Source of the DNA: Trametes villosa
Taxonomy: Eukaryota; Basidiomycota; Agaricomycetes; Polyporales; Polyporaceae
DNA: 64,000 nt
Direction of reading: 5' to 3'
Assembly (NCBI GenBank): GCA_002964805.2
Contig: PUDQ02000057.1
Span: 1-64,000, forward strand
This document shows positions 30,538 to 41,977 of this stretch, in pieces. Below the pieces are notes generated by a model. The model searched no databases, had not been told where the DNA came from, and saw nothing but the letters and a program-made list of their open reading frames with translations. How positions within the stretch are numbered: the first letter of the stretch is position 1; every line of letters begins with the position of its first letter. Both the position numbers and the translations under genes were made by a program.

Positions 30538-31084
30538 GATGGGGGTGTGGGCGTCCTGAGTTCCGGCAAGTCCTGCAACACGATATAAGCGATCACGGTC
30601 TACAACAATCATCTCGTCGCCTGAGAGCTGACTGAAACCCCACAACTTCGTACGACGGGCGAGGTCTCCAAATTACCTAGAAATGACAGGTGTCAGTGGA
30701 ATGATTCCAAATCCGGATACTCCAGAGAACGGCGTCGAGACATGTATGCTTCGGTGACCTACCCGCTAGGCACGCTCCTCTGTGAACGCTCGTCGTAAGA
30801 GGAGACGATCGCAGCGCGCACTCTGCTCAAGCTCTAAATGGAAATGTTCCTGACGGCGCTGGGTACTACACGCCGCGGTGTCGGCGATGACCTCTGCAGC
30901 CGCCTGTAGGAACGACTAGTCACCGCGCGTGCCTAGTGCTCGATCCTCGACCATGGTAAGGCAGTGGGCGAGCCCGACACGGTAACACTGACGCATGACA
31001 GCACGCCGGAACACGAGCACGGCTGACTCGTAGCGATCAGAATGCGGCAGCTTGCATACAAGCATGATACATGAGATATACACG
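30538..31084. other. Intergenic region without a recognised gene
   Basis: No supported exon, repeat or RNA was seen; a short ORF at 30916-31110 on the minus strand looks like chance. Confidence 0.4.
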
Positions 31085-31919
31085 TTAAACAACGGGGGAT
31101 AGGCAGACACTGCTCAACGCGGAGATCAAAGAGTCGACGTTCTCGTTCTCTGGCGCGGCTGCAAACCCGACAGCGCTGAAACCCATTGTGTTAATGCCGC
31201 CCCATATCGTGCGGAAAATCACTTACAACACCGCCGCGCGAAGCGCCAACTCCTTGTCGCCCTGCACCATGTCCTCATACTGACGCCGTCCGCCGCTACG
31301 CCGCAACACCACGATGTCGCCCTTCCACATCGGCCCGAACGGGTTTTCCTTGGCCAGGGCGAGATTGACCTCGGCGTGCGTACCTCGGGCGGTGTAATAC
31401 ACATCGTAGCTCACCATGCACGGCGTGAACTTGACGATGTGCAGCTCGACGTGGGCCATACGGGCTGACACCGTATGCAGGAGAGGGAATTCGACGCCAC
31501 TTCCTATCTCGATCCGCTGTACGAGCGTCTCGCGCAGAGTTGCGACCCCGTCCGCTTGCAGACAGTATCCGACGACGTTGCGCGTCTGAGCAAGTGAGCA
31601 GGTCAGCGTTGAAAATGAGGATTAACACTAAGTGCAGCTCACGGAGATAGACATGGGGGGATGCACACACTCCCTCGCCGTCAACAGTCGCTCTTTAAAA
31701 CGATATAGAATGGAGGCCCGACAGCATTCTTCGTGAAATCCCGCCTGAAACTTCAGGATTATCCTCCGCCTCTGCGTGACGTCCACTTACCGCTACCGTC
31801 GCCGCGACATATGTTCCGAAACGGTGCGGCTTATACGAGGAGAAATCAAACGTGTGGTAGAAAACAGGAGACAAGCCCTTCACATCGCGCCAGACGCACG
31901 TACATATACGGCGCTTCAT
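31085..31919 (-). CDS. Hypothetical protein, four exons
   Basis: Exons: 31919-31791, 31744-31643, 31585-31227, 31175-31085; phases agree and give 226 residues. Donors are GTAAGT, GTGAGC and GTAAGT, acceptors are CAG. Recognisable stretches are PVFYHTFDFSSYKPHRFGTY, VVGYCLQADGVATLRETLV, VSARMAHVELHIVKFTP and PFGPMWKGDIVVLRR. I know this pattern only as an uncharacterised, multi-copy basidiomycete family. The frame is open upstream of the ATG, so an extra 5' exon is possible. Confidence 0.65.
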
Positions 31920-32607
31920 GCCACGTGTTCCCGCATCCGCCGGGTCGGATGCAATATAACTGCGCGCCACTGCGGCAGCGTGCCAGAAGTCCGTGCTCTT
32001 CTGTTTGCACTACAACCTATCTCCCGTGCACATATCGGCCGTACGGCGTAGGATCATTCTCAGCGGGCGTGCGGGAACTGCAGCGCCTCACTTCGACCAA
32101 GTGAGTGAGGTCAACTTGGAGGCGAGAGTCTGAGCGCTGCCGGGATTTAGCCGCCCGGAAGACGTGGTGGTGGCTGTGCAAGCGCGCCACAACAAATTTA
32201 ACCGTCGCGCGGGAAGCGCCCGCGCGCAATTGTGTTTCGAGGCTCCCACATTGTTGTCGACGAGAACGCAATCCTTGCTTCTCTGGCCCTGGCTTCCGTT
32301 GCCATCCAACACTCCTCTTTGTCTAGATCTATACAAGATAAGCAATGTCCAAACTCATTGTGAGCGACCAGGCGACGAGACATGGCAGTCTCTGGGACAT
32401 CTGGCGGCTCCTTAAAACCATTCGCACCCCAACGTCCTTGCTCGGCAGCTTTTTTCTTCTCTGCTCGCTCTTGCGTCTATAGAAATCAGACACACCCAAG
32501 GAGCCCGGAACATAAGCCCTTGAGAGGCTGTTACGGTCGTAAGTCACCTTGCCGCTCAGATATTCTTAGTCTTGATGAGGCGAATATAACCTAGGAAAAC
32601 CAGCACA
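31920..32607. other. Intergenic region without a recognised gene
   Basis: Promoter space between two divergent genes. Small ORFs on both strands are unsupported. Confidence 0.4.
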
Positions 32608-34345
32608 ATGCTACCGATCCTAGTCGACGACGTGTACAATGAAATCCTCCAGGATTTGAACTCCCGATCAGATGTCACGGCCTTCATGTCATCCTCGCGG
32701 CATTTCTACTCCCTAGCGGTTGATCGTCTACTCCAGATGGGCGCCGACATACGCACCGGCGACGAACTTCTCTCCTTCTGCCACTTCATGAAGCGGAACT
32801 TCCTCGATCTGCACGGCACAACCAATCAGCTGAAAACTCTGAGCATTGCGGTAGACGAATTCGTTGACAAGATCTATGCTAGCGACAGCGATGACGACAG
32901 TGACTCGGAGATTGACTCGGAGATGTGGGCAGACGACTCGGACTCCGCGTCGTTCGAACCATCCCATGGCGCTTCCCTCCTCGTCCCCGTCCTTGGCTGC
33001 GTCACAAACATCACTTTCCTTTTGCTTTCTCCCTGCGAACACCTCTTATCATTGGATGTCCGGCTAGTGGAGGCCTTCGCCGCGTTCACCAACCTACAGC
33101 ATCTGCACCTCCGTCATTTTGGGCTGCTCTCCTATGAACTCGTCGTCAACCTCCATTCCCCCCTCCTCCGGCTTGACATTGATCTCCGGTATATCGTCAA
33201 CAAAGCCTACGTCAACTGCGAATCAGACGATTTCCTGGTGGACCCACTGTCTTTGCTACGCTCGCAGAGGAACATGCTCAAGGGTATCGTCGTCTACTAC
33301 GGAGACCTCACGCCATGGCTGCAGAGACTCAAGCCAAGGACGAATGCCTACGTCTTTCCTACTGCCTATGCGGTGCTGCTCGCCTGGTGTCGCATGATCT
33401 CGCGCGACGTCATCACGGACGCATTTCCGAACGTCCGCGTTCTACAGGTATTTCTGACGACACCGGTCTCCGTGGAGTTCCCCCGCTGGGAGGAGCAGCT
33501 GCAGAGCCCCGAAGAGGTTCGTCTCATCAATAGCAACGACCCCAAACAGTGGACCCACCTACATCATGTCATCGGCGACGTCGAGAGCCTGTACATGCTG
33601 GCGCTCAACCCTCCCCACCCCATTTCCAGGCTAGATGTCGCTTGCTGCACGTTCGACGAGGATGACATCGCACGTCTGCACACGGTCATCACAGACCTTC
33701 GGCCACGGCATCTCCTGCTGGCATGGGGATACTGGGATGCGTTGATGGGTCTGGAACCTGGCGACTCGGAGGTGTCTCCCGACCAGGTTGCGGAGCTACT
33801 TGCCGGCCTCCCAGAGGATTGTCGTCAGCAGATCGTCTGCTTGGAGCTGGATGGGAGGATCTCCAAGTTTTCTCTGCACACTGCTGTTCCCTACATGGTG
33901 AGTTCGGCGACTCCTGTCATAGGTACCGGACGGTCCGATACCTTCGGCGGCGACGGGCATGTGGGCTGATACACTCTTATTTCTGTAGGATGCGATAGCA
34001 ATCCTGCTGGATGGCCTACCCAACGTCCATACCTTCTCATTACGAGCGCAGCCGCTCTCTCCGGTTTTGCACTTCTCACAGCCCGAGGACGAGGCCTTCC
34101 AGGACACCTCTGCATTCGCGAACGCTTTCGAGGACATTGGCCTCGCCGCATGGGCAACATGGCTTGCCTGGCGCGTACCGTCGCTGAGGACCATTCGGTT
34201 TTCCATCATGGAACATCGGATGCATTGGCATGTCACTCGTGAGATGGGAGAACCACTCCCTAGGCTTCACAGACTAGAGGGAGCGGAAGGTCCGTGGTTT
34301 GAGGTAGTCCCGGGAGACAACCCGGGAGCGATCAGGATTTACTAG
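32608..34345 (+). CDS. F-box/LRR-like protein
   Basis: Exons 32608-33897 and 33989-34345 (91-bp intron, GTGAGT to TAG) give 548 residues. The N-terminus LPILVDDVYNEILQDL followed by FMSSSRHFYSLAVDRLL is F-box-like. An acidic Asp/Ser run (about residues 90-112) precedes leucine-rich segments (ITFLLLSPCEHLLSLDVRL; LQHLHLRHFGLLS) consistent with a degenerate LRR domain. Probable SCF substrate receptor; target unknown. Confidence 0.78.
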
Positions 34346-35169
34346 GAAAGCTTATCGGGGCCCAGGCCGACATTCCTGGGTCCAGTACACGCTCGTTGAA
34401 GGACACTGGAAAGAGGACTTAGACTCGAAGGTATGGTGTTAAAGTTCAACCTATCGGCACTATACGAGCTGATGCTGATGACATTTTATTCAGATACAAG
34501 CTCAGGTAGCTCAATGCTGTACAATACGAACACTTGTCAATCGTGTGGAACGCAATTTATACTATGGCACGATCCACGCAAGTTGAAATGCTGACAATTC
34601 AGACCCTGACTGGAAGAGTGCTCAACAAAGAACAACGGGAGTGATTACTCTGCTACAACGTGACGGCTGCCCGCATCATGGCAGCCAGTCGGACATACCA
34701 GACTTCCCGCCGAGTCTCTACCTCGTGCGGGAGAAGCGGTACGACGTGCTTGCAAGCGCTGCACTGCGAAGATGCTGGCCGAGCACGGAGCAATCGTAGC
34801 GTCTCGTATCACACGCGCTCAGCCTCCGGTCGGTGGACCGCGGCTCCGCTCATGCCACATCGAGGAGACAAGCAGTCTTGGGTTGCTGTAGTCGCGGCCC
34901 GACGTAAGAGATCGTTGTGCGTGCGATCACACCGGCGTACATCATGCGGGAGGCACGCGCTCTGAAGCCGAAGTCAGTAACATAGAGGCGAAGGGGCTTT
35001 TGCATACGCGCACGAGACAGTCGATGTTCCGGCGTTGCCCAAAGCAAGAGGTGTGGTATGTGGTTCAGTGTATCTAGTTTGACCTGAAGCGGAAGGGCGA
35101 GTCTGAACGCGCCCCACACTATTTCCTCCAGCGCCATACACTCCCCCTCCCAGTAACAACCCACTCAAC
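34346..35169. other. Intergenic region with one weak minus-strand ORF
   Basis: A 104-codon minus ORF at 34850-35164 has leucine-rich text (LDTLNHIPHLLLWATPEHRL) but no partner exons or domain. I leave it uncalled. Confidence 0.35.
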
Positions 35170-36390
35170 CTAGTTAGAAGTCTTAATCTCAACGCACAAG
35201 TCCTCCGCAAACGTCGCAATCGCAGCCGGATCCTTCAAAAACTGCGTGCCAGCGACGATGACATCCGCCTGGCCCTTGGTGAGCACTTCCTGCGCAAGCT
35301 TCCCAGTCTTGATACCGCCGACTGCGCCTACAAGGACATGGTCCCCGACGGCCTTCTTGACTGCTTCCGCAAAGTGCGCCTGGTACGCGGGCGAGGCGAA
35401 CTCGATCTTCTGCCGGGAGTCCAGCCCGCCAGAGGAAACGTCAATGAGATCGACGCCGTGCGCGGCGATGAGCGCGGAAAGGCGGATGGTGTCCTCGAGC
35501 TGCCACGAGGGCTCATTCGGGAGGACCTTCTCGAGCCAGTCCGTCGCCGAGAGCCTACAGGAATGCCGATTAGCGGAGAGTCCTGAAGCGGAGGCGCGGC
35601 GTGAGAAGCATACCGCAGGAAAAGAGGCGTGCTCTCCGGGATGACTCTGCAGATAGTGTCCACAACCTCGACAACGATGCGCGCCCAGTTGTCGAAGCTC
35701 CCGCCGTACTCGTCCGTGCGCTTGTTCGATACCGGGCTGAGGAACTCGTGGAGCAGGAAGCCATGTGCGGCGTGTATCTCAATCACGTTGATACCCGCGT
35801 CGATCGCCCTCTTCGCAGCGGCTGCCCGACACGCGACGATTCGCTTGATCCCTTCCTCGGTGAGCTCTTTCGGTACGTAGCTCGCCGCGTCCCTGTCAGC
35901 CACGCTCAAGTTTTTCGCCTGCAACACCTCGGGGACGACTCGCACCGCCCTCTTCGGCGGTCCATTGACGTACGCGATCGGCGACGGTGCGACAATCTCG
36001 TCCGTCCACCCGCCAAACTCGTCCGGGATGACGGCGAAGGGCGCAAGCCAGAGCGGCACGGTGGAGCCCTTGCGGCCGGCGTGCGCGAGCTGGAGGCCGA
36101 TCCTCTGGCCCTGGCTGTGCGCGAACTCCACGAGCGCACGCAGCGGGCCGACCTGCTCGTCGGAACACAGCCCGTTGTCGTGCGGGGTGCAGTGTCCTTC
36201 GGGCGAGACGGCGGTCGCCTCGATGAAAGTGAGGCCCGGGCCGCGCACTAGGACGGTGCCGACTGACCGCGGAAACGCCCCCAGGGCGCAAGTGAACAAG
36301 ATAACGGTGAGAGTGGGAGCGAAGAGGCGTACGGAGTGCGGTATGGAACGGGGTAACGCTGGAGTTCTTATCCGCAGAGGACAAGAGCAT
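35170..36390 (-). pseudogene. Old Yellow Enzyme / NADH:flavin oxidoreductase remnant with N-terminal deletion
   Basis: The exon up to 35614 and the exon 35554-35170 (59-bp intron, GTATGC to TAG) encode most of an FMN-dependent TIM-barrel ene-reductase of the YqjM class. Motifs: QLAHAGRKGSTVPLW, the active-site His pair in IEIHAAHGFLLHEFLSP, NKRTDEYGGS, VDLIDVSSGGL and the phosphate-binding GAVGGIKTG. Upstream of RGPGLTFIEATAV the expected 50-60 residues, including the first barrel strand and the FMN-contacting Cys/Met region, are not found. Only an out-of-frame scrap, SADKNSSVTPF at about 36343-36378, resembles the family N-terminus. Hidden 5' exons are possible but I could not build them. 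Confidence 0.7.
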
Positions 36391-36856
36391 CGGCGAGACC
36401 TGCGGCGAGGGCCGTTACTATAAGTCAGACTGCATCTTAGCAAGCGAGGTGAAAGGCTCGTACGAAGAGCCAGTTATGGAATTTAACCCCCCGTATCTTG
36501 ATCGGCTAGAAAAAAGACGGAACGGGTGTCCCATCCTGTGCAGTGGGAGCAGCGGTGCCCGCCGGCGGCACCTGAGCGGGAGTGAAGTATGATGTGTTCG
36601 GCGCTGGTGCGGTAAGGAATTCCGACGTCCTTGTGCAGTCTTCCGCGGGTTGTGCGGGGGCGAGCAGTGGGCGTCTGTTCGTCTGTTGTGATGCAGGACT
36701 GTCCTTACTCTATATAAAGCACACCCCTAGTCTGGGCCGGAGCGTACAGCTTGATCAGCGATCTATAGAAGTATTACTTACCGGCTGTGCTGAGTCAGTT
36801 ACCAAAAGGCGGAGAGACCAGCTACAGCTGTCTTAGCGAGTCTCTATTCGTAAGCC
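36391..36856. other. Intergenic region, upstream of the reductase remnant
   Basis: No gene recognised. A TATATAAAG motif occurs at about 36711-36719 on the plus strand, without a convincing ORF downstream. Confidence 0.35.
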
Positions 36857-39800
36857 TTCTTCTTCTTCTCCTTCAACTCCCGTTTATTGCCCGTGAGGGC
36901 CGAGCCCTATAGTAGGCACTAAACTACGCGACTGTCCTCATGTACGTACCCTACGAGAAAATCATAGCGAAACAAAAAGGGTCCGAAGACCCCAGCGGAC
37001 AGGAGGGTATATGTAAGGGGAAGTGAGTGACGAACGCGGACCGAAAGGAGCCGGGTAGTAACACCCTGTACCGACGAGTGGAGGGGCAGGAGATGGGGAT
37101 GGGGCTACAGTAGGGGGGGGCATGCACTGCGGGCGCCCACTCCGAGACTCCTGGCCATCGAAGGCAAGGCAGTCGGGATCTAAACCTGCCGCGCTTTAGG
37201 GTGGCCGTAGCCCCCGGGTCTCGCCTCTTGCCGCGGTCAGGGGTACGTCCGGTGGTCCCCCACCGTCCGTCAGAACTCCCCCGCTCCTGGAGCGGGATGG
37301 GTACCCGCAGTGCACGGCGCCGAAGCGCACGCGAGACGAGAGTAGGAGAAGTAAAGGAAGAACAGAGAAAAGCAAGAAGTTAGGGAAGAACGAACCCGGA
37401 GCCCCGAGGTGCGCAGGGCAAAAGGACACCGCCGCGATACGCCTCAAGGCAGCTGTACAGGAGAGGGAGATCAGTGATGGTGCGTAGTATGCCGGTCGAC
37501 AGGGCGAGGGGAGAAAATGCGGGGACTCAGCGGGAACGTGTGCCCTCCCGAGCAGCAGCACCGGGCTTTGCGCTGGTCAGCGCGCCGAACGTGGCGTGGA
37601 AGCGGTGTGTCGCAGTGAGGAACTTGAAGAGAGGGCCCAGGGCCGTCTTCGTGTTCAGCAGATACTCAACCTTGCGACCATTCCGACCAAGCATCCCAAG
37701 GTGTGCCGAGCGCGCTGCCGCATAGCGTGGGCACTGGACGAGCAGGTGGAGAACGGTCTCGGGGGCGTTGTCACAGGCCGGGCACGACGCGCTCTCCGCG
37801 CGGTCGATGCGCCACAGGTGCGCGGCGAGAGGCGCGTTGCCCGTCCTGAGCTGAATTAGCAGGCAGGCTTGCCTCCTCGTCAGCGGCGCCACCAGCTTGG
37901 CGTAGCGCTTCGTGTGCAGCGTGCCGCACACCGCCTTCAGCTTGATGCCCCGTCGCGAGGTGTTCCATCCCACCCGTGCCTTCTCCTGCAGCTTTGCGAG
38001 ATGGCCTTGTCGTGCCTTAGCCGCGCTGTGTGGCAGGGGCTTGCGTAGACAGGCAGGGAGTAGGCGGGCCACGCTCGAGACGCGCCCCTGCGCCGCCTCC
38101 TTCGCCGCGCTGTCCGCCTCCTCGTTGCCGTCTATGCCGAGATGCCCTGGCACCCAGCGCAGCGTCAGGTCCAGCCCCTCGTGCTTTGCTTTTGCCTCTC
38201 GTGTGCTGCGAATGAACATATCAGTGAGGTAGTGCCCTGGTCTAGGAGTACTCAGCGTCGAGGCGCCAATAGACGGCGTGTTGTCCAGCGCGATCGAGGC
38301 AAGGTCCACCTGTCGCCGTTCCGCCTTGATGAGTGTCGAGCCCAAGACCGTGCCGACAATCTCGGCCTCATACACCGAGTGCTTCGAAGACGGTCCCAGG
38401 TAGAACTGCAGCTTGCCAACCGGCTGGCTTTGTTGCGACCGGTACAGGACCGCCGCCGCGCCCACTCCACCGTCAATGTCGGAGCCATCGGAGTAGACGC
38501 GCACTCCTGCACGCGCCGCCCACCGTGCCTCCTCGTCGAGCGCGCCCAGCTTGTCCTCAGCCACTTCCGTGCTGTGTGGCACCTTCCACCGCGGGTGGTG
38601 GCGGTAGGCGCGGATCTCCTCGAGCTTGCCCGGCGTCGCCGTCGCCCGGTAGGCGTCGAGGAGTTCGTGCAACGCTGAGCGATGACTCTTGACGTAGCGG
38701 TTGCTCGCACGCTTGACATGCGGGACCAGCGGATGCTTCACCGCGCTGGTCGTCGCAAAGGTGCACAGGCGCACGGCCGCCCGCTGGCAAACCTTGTCCA
38801 CAAGAAGCTGAAAAGGGAGGACGTCAGCGTGGGCTTCAAGCACATCGGTAGCAGTTGTGCGCATCGCGCCAGTCATAACCAAGAGAGCTTGCCGCTGCAC
38901 CATCGCGAGCTTCTTGATCGCCCCGACCGAGCCATATGTCCGTGTGCGACCCTCCTTTGCCCTCAGTGGTGTGAGGAAAACATCCGCAGCGTAGAGCATG
39001 CTGGGGACAGCAACGGCGAGGTACAGTCGACGGACGACCTCCATCTTGAGCCCGTGCTGCAGCTTCCCCAACCGCCGGATCATAGCGACCCAGGCCATGC
39101 CCTTCGCCAGCGCGAGCGCCACATGCTGGTGGTAGCGCAGCTTGTGGTCCAGGAGAACACCTAGGAAGCGGTGATGGTCAGCAGGCTTGACAACATGACC
39201 ACCGAGCACAAGGGACGGCCCCAGGCCCGTCAGCTTCCTCGCATTGCGGGAGCAATTGAGAAGCCCGAACTTATCGAGCGAGAACGCAGAGTTATGAGAA
39301 CGCGACCACTCGTCCGCACCACCGTCGCGTTCCATGAAACTCCGCGCCCGCGCGTGCGCCTCCGCAAAATCCTTCCCAGTTGCCACCAGCGCCACGTCGT
39401 CCATTGACCCAACCGCAGTCACTCCCTTCAACGAGTCGGCGGCCCTGATCAGCGACGTGTTGTATATGGAATACAAGATGACCGAGAGCGGGCAGCCCTG
39501 GTCGATGCCGCTGTCGATGCAGAAGAGGTCAGATGCAAAGTCATCAAAGAGGAGGCGAGTCTTTCGGCCGCTCAGCTTAACGCGCAGCCAATCGACGATT
39601 GCGCGGGGAACCCCGAGCATGCGCATGTCGTGGAAGAGCCTCTCGGGTGTCGCAGCGGGGAACGCTGACTTGATGTCCAGGAACAGGACCGACGCGACTT
39701 CGTGCCGCCTCCACGCGTCATTGATGGTCTTCGTGACGAGGTGGATGGAGTCGGTGGTCGTCCTCCCCGCGCGTCCGCCAAACTGCATATCCGCCAGCAG

Positions 39801-40340
39801 ACCGCGGGACTCAGCTTCATAAACAAGGACGTCAGCCACGCATCTCGACAGGATCTTGGAAATACAGTTAAGTAGCGCCACCGGGCGGTACGCCTTCGCC
39901 ACCGTGTAGTTCGACTTCCCGGGCTTGCGCAAAACAACTGTGTCGGACGTCTTCCAGTCGTCCGGGTAGTACTTGAGTTCAAAAGTCGCCCTGTATATCT
40001 TGCCCAACACCGGCGTGAGGAGTGGCTCGCAGTGGCGATATACCTCGTTCGGGATGCCATCCGGCCCCGGCACCTTGAACGCGCGCAGCTGCTTGATAGC
40101 CCGCGAGACCTGCCGGTCCGTGACAGACCGAAAACCGAACGCTGGTTCCGGGTATACAAAGTCATCAGCAAGCGCAGGCGGATCCCCCGGTGGGAGGAAG
40201 AAATTCGTAAGCCTAAGAACAGCACTCTTTGGGTTATCGCCGGGACGGTTCTCGATACTAATGCTTGCCCACTTACCAATAGACCGGGACCGCAGATGGA
40301 TGAGAATCAGATCGTGTGTTTGGCAGCACTGTGTATCGAT
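36857..40340 (-). mobile_element. 5'-truncated LINE (non-LTR retrotransposon), Tad-like
   Basis: The ORF at 37527-40340 is followed by about 650 bp of GC-rich 3' UTR, an AATAAA signal (36883-36888, minus strand) and a terminal GAA-repeat tail (about 36857-36870). No endonuclease domain is present and the open frame begins without an ATG, so the copy is 5'-truncated, as is usual for LINEs. RT plus a C-terminal RNase H fits the fungal Tad1 clade. Confidence 0.8.
37527..40340 (-). pseudogene. LINE reverse transcriptase with RNase H and zinc-finger end
   Basis: 937 codons open, limited upstream by a TGA at 40341-40343. RT: KVPGPDGIPNEVY, AYRPVALLNCISK, FLDIKSAFPAA, IDQGCPLSVILY and SMDDVALVA; the two catalytic Asp are kept, but the usual aromatic before XDD is Ser. 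RNase H: YSDGSDIDGGVG, ALDNTPSIG, RWVPGHLGIDGNEEADSAA. A zf-RVT type end follows: CPACDNAPETVLHLLVQCPRY. It lacks the apurinic-like endonuclease, so it cannot transpose alone. Confidence 0.9.
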
Positions 40341-40603
40341 TCAATGAGACTGTTGTCGAGTATAGGCGCATCGGGTGGCGTGAGGGGCAGAAGACGTCGG
40401 GCAGGGGCGGGGAACGTGTGTGGAGTTGATTACTGTCCTATCGAGCGCAACTTCGTTCCTAGGAGCTGATAGCTGCCAGCGCGGGTACATGCATAGCGAG
40501 CCGTGCGAACCCAGGGCTAAATCGCGGAGGTTCTGACCAGCCACACTTCTTGACTGCGTGAACGTGGCGAGGACGTTAGCGATATCGGAAAGTTATATAA
40601 GCA

Positions 40604-41977
40604 CTAGCACTTGCCGCGTTCGATCTCGACCTGGACAAGGTCGCCCACGCTGGGTAGGCGACTCGCGATTCCGCTCTTCCACCAATTGAGGTAGTCGGAG
40701 CCTTCGTCCTGCAGCCGGAAGTGCAGCGACCGTAATGACGGCAGGCGTTCTCGGAGTACGCCATGTTCGTCTTCATCCCCAGCCAAGACGTCGAGGAAGC
40801 GCGAGCGGCTGCCGGAGGGCTTGCCGGTGACGGAGATGGTGATGGAAAGCAGGATGTCAGCAGAGGGAAGTCGCGAGGCCAGCTGAGGCAGTAGAGCGCA
40901 ATCTTGCGATGAATCGTCGCCTGGCGCGCGCGGGATAATGGCGGCGAAATCGACTGTTAGCCCGATTGCCTGTAGAAACTTGAGTCCACGGGTGTAGCGG
41001 GCGATGTTATCTGTATGAGAGCGCATGTGAGTGTTGTACTGTAACGACAGACGGGAACGTATCCAAGATGAAACGTAGCCCGGGACCCTGTGCTTGCAGA
41101 GTGAGAGACGTGAGCGACACGCCAAAGACGCCCGGCGGCGGGAACAGCGCGAAGCTCGCGCTTCCTTCCTCGCAGATGATGTCCTAGAGCATGATGGTAA
41201 GAGCCGAAACATGGTGAGACTTCGAAATATACTCACCCCAACGTCAAGCCTCGATAGTTGTGCGCATGCCCATCGCTTGCGTAGCATGGAAAGTCTGCGC
41301 AAGTCTTCTTCCGAGGGAGGCTTATCGAAAAAAATCTTGCGATGAACGTCAAGATGGCGAAGGTGCGGAAGCGACCAGACAAGACGTAGGAAGTCTGCGA
41401 CAGTGCGGAACTTCGCGAACCACAGGTGCAGGACATTGAGAGTTCTGAACCTTCCGAGGATCCCGCCGTACGCGCTCGGATAGCCTTCCCAATTCACGCG
41501 CTTCAAACACAGGAGGCGGAGATTGGGGAGCGCCCGGGTGAGCTCGGGCAGGTGGAATGACACGCAGCCGAACTCCACACCAGGACGTTGGGGGTAGATT
41601 TGAAGCTCCCAAATGAGCTCCCCTAGGTACGGATCATCTGATATGAGGTCGAGCAGCCTGCGGACCTGGGATTCCGTCTGAATCAAGGTTGTACGCCAGA
41701 GGTTGGAGCGTGCGTGCGGACGCCATCCGCGACAAACGGCTGCGCACGCGCGCAATGTCGAGGGATGCCAGAAATCGTCGCCTATAGGAACCCAGAGCTC
41801 GTCCAGAACATGTTCCCACATCAGCAGAGAGAGGTGCGGGCGAGGCTGCCACGCACGGTCGCTGCTGATGACTTGGGTGAAGCGATTCAGCGGCACGGCG
41901 GAGAAGTCGTGATACACCGTCCCTGCCCCGGACCTGAAAGACAAGCCATAGGTAGGGTATCCTGAGACAAGAATCAT
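40604..41977 (-). CDS. F-box-like protein, three exons
   Basis: Exons 41977-41237, 41183-41075 and 41010-40604 give 418 residues with consistent phases. The first intron (GTGAGT to TAG, 53 bp) is clear. The second (GTTTCA to CAG, 64 bp) was chosen because it avoids a stop and keeps the frame, so its donor is tentative. An F-box-like segment, MWEHVLDELWVPI then LRACAAVCRGWRPHARSNLW, starts near residue 53; leucine-rich text follows (ALPNLRLLCLKRVNW; LVWSLPHLRHLDVH; RLPSLRSLHFRL). Residues before MWEH may not belong. It ends about 260 bp from the open frame of the truncated LINE. Confidence 0.7.
   Translation of the reverse strand: MILVSGYPTYGLSFRSGAGTVYHDFSAVPLNRFTQVISSDRAWQPRPHLSLLMWEHVLDELWVPIGDDFWHPSTLRACAAVCRGWRPHARSNLWRTTLIQTESQVRRLLDLISDDPYLGELIWELQIYPQRPGVEFGCVSFHLPELTRALPNLRLLCLKRVNWEGYPSAYGGILGRFRTLNVLHLWFAKFRTVADFLRLVWSLPHLRHLDVHRKIFFDKPPSEEDLRRLSMLRKRWACAQLSRLDVGVSIFRSLTMFRLLPSCSRTSSARKEARASRCSRRRASLACRSRLSLCKHRVPGYVSSWIRSRLSLQYNTHMRSHTDNIARYTRGLKFLQAIGLTVDFAAIIPRAPGDDSSQDCALLPQLASRLPSADILLSITISVTGKPSGSRSRFLDVLAGDEDEHGVLRERLPSLRSLHFRLQDEGSDYLNWWKSGIASRLPSVGDLVQVEIERGKC

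Noticed and set aside
25310..32000. Helitron 3' terminus (hairpin plus CTRR)
   Set aside because: Short hairpins and CTAG/CTAA tetramers are too common to choose one without other copies.
34850..35164. 104-codon minus ORF as a gene
   Set aside because: Leucine-rich text only; no exon partners or conserved motif.
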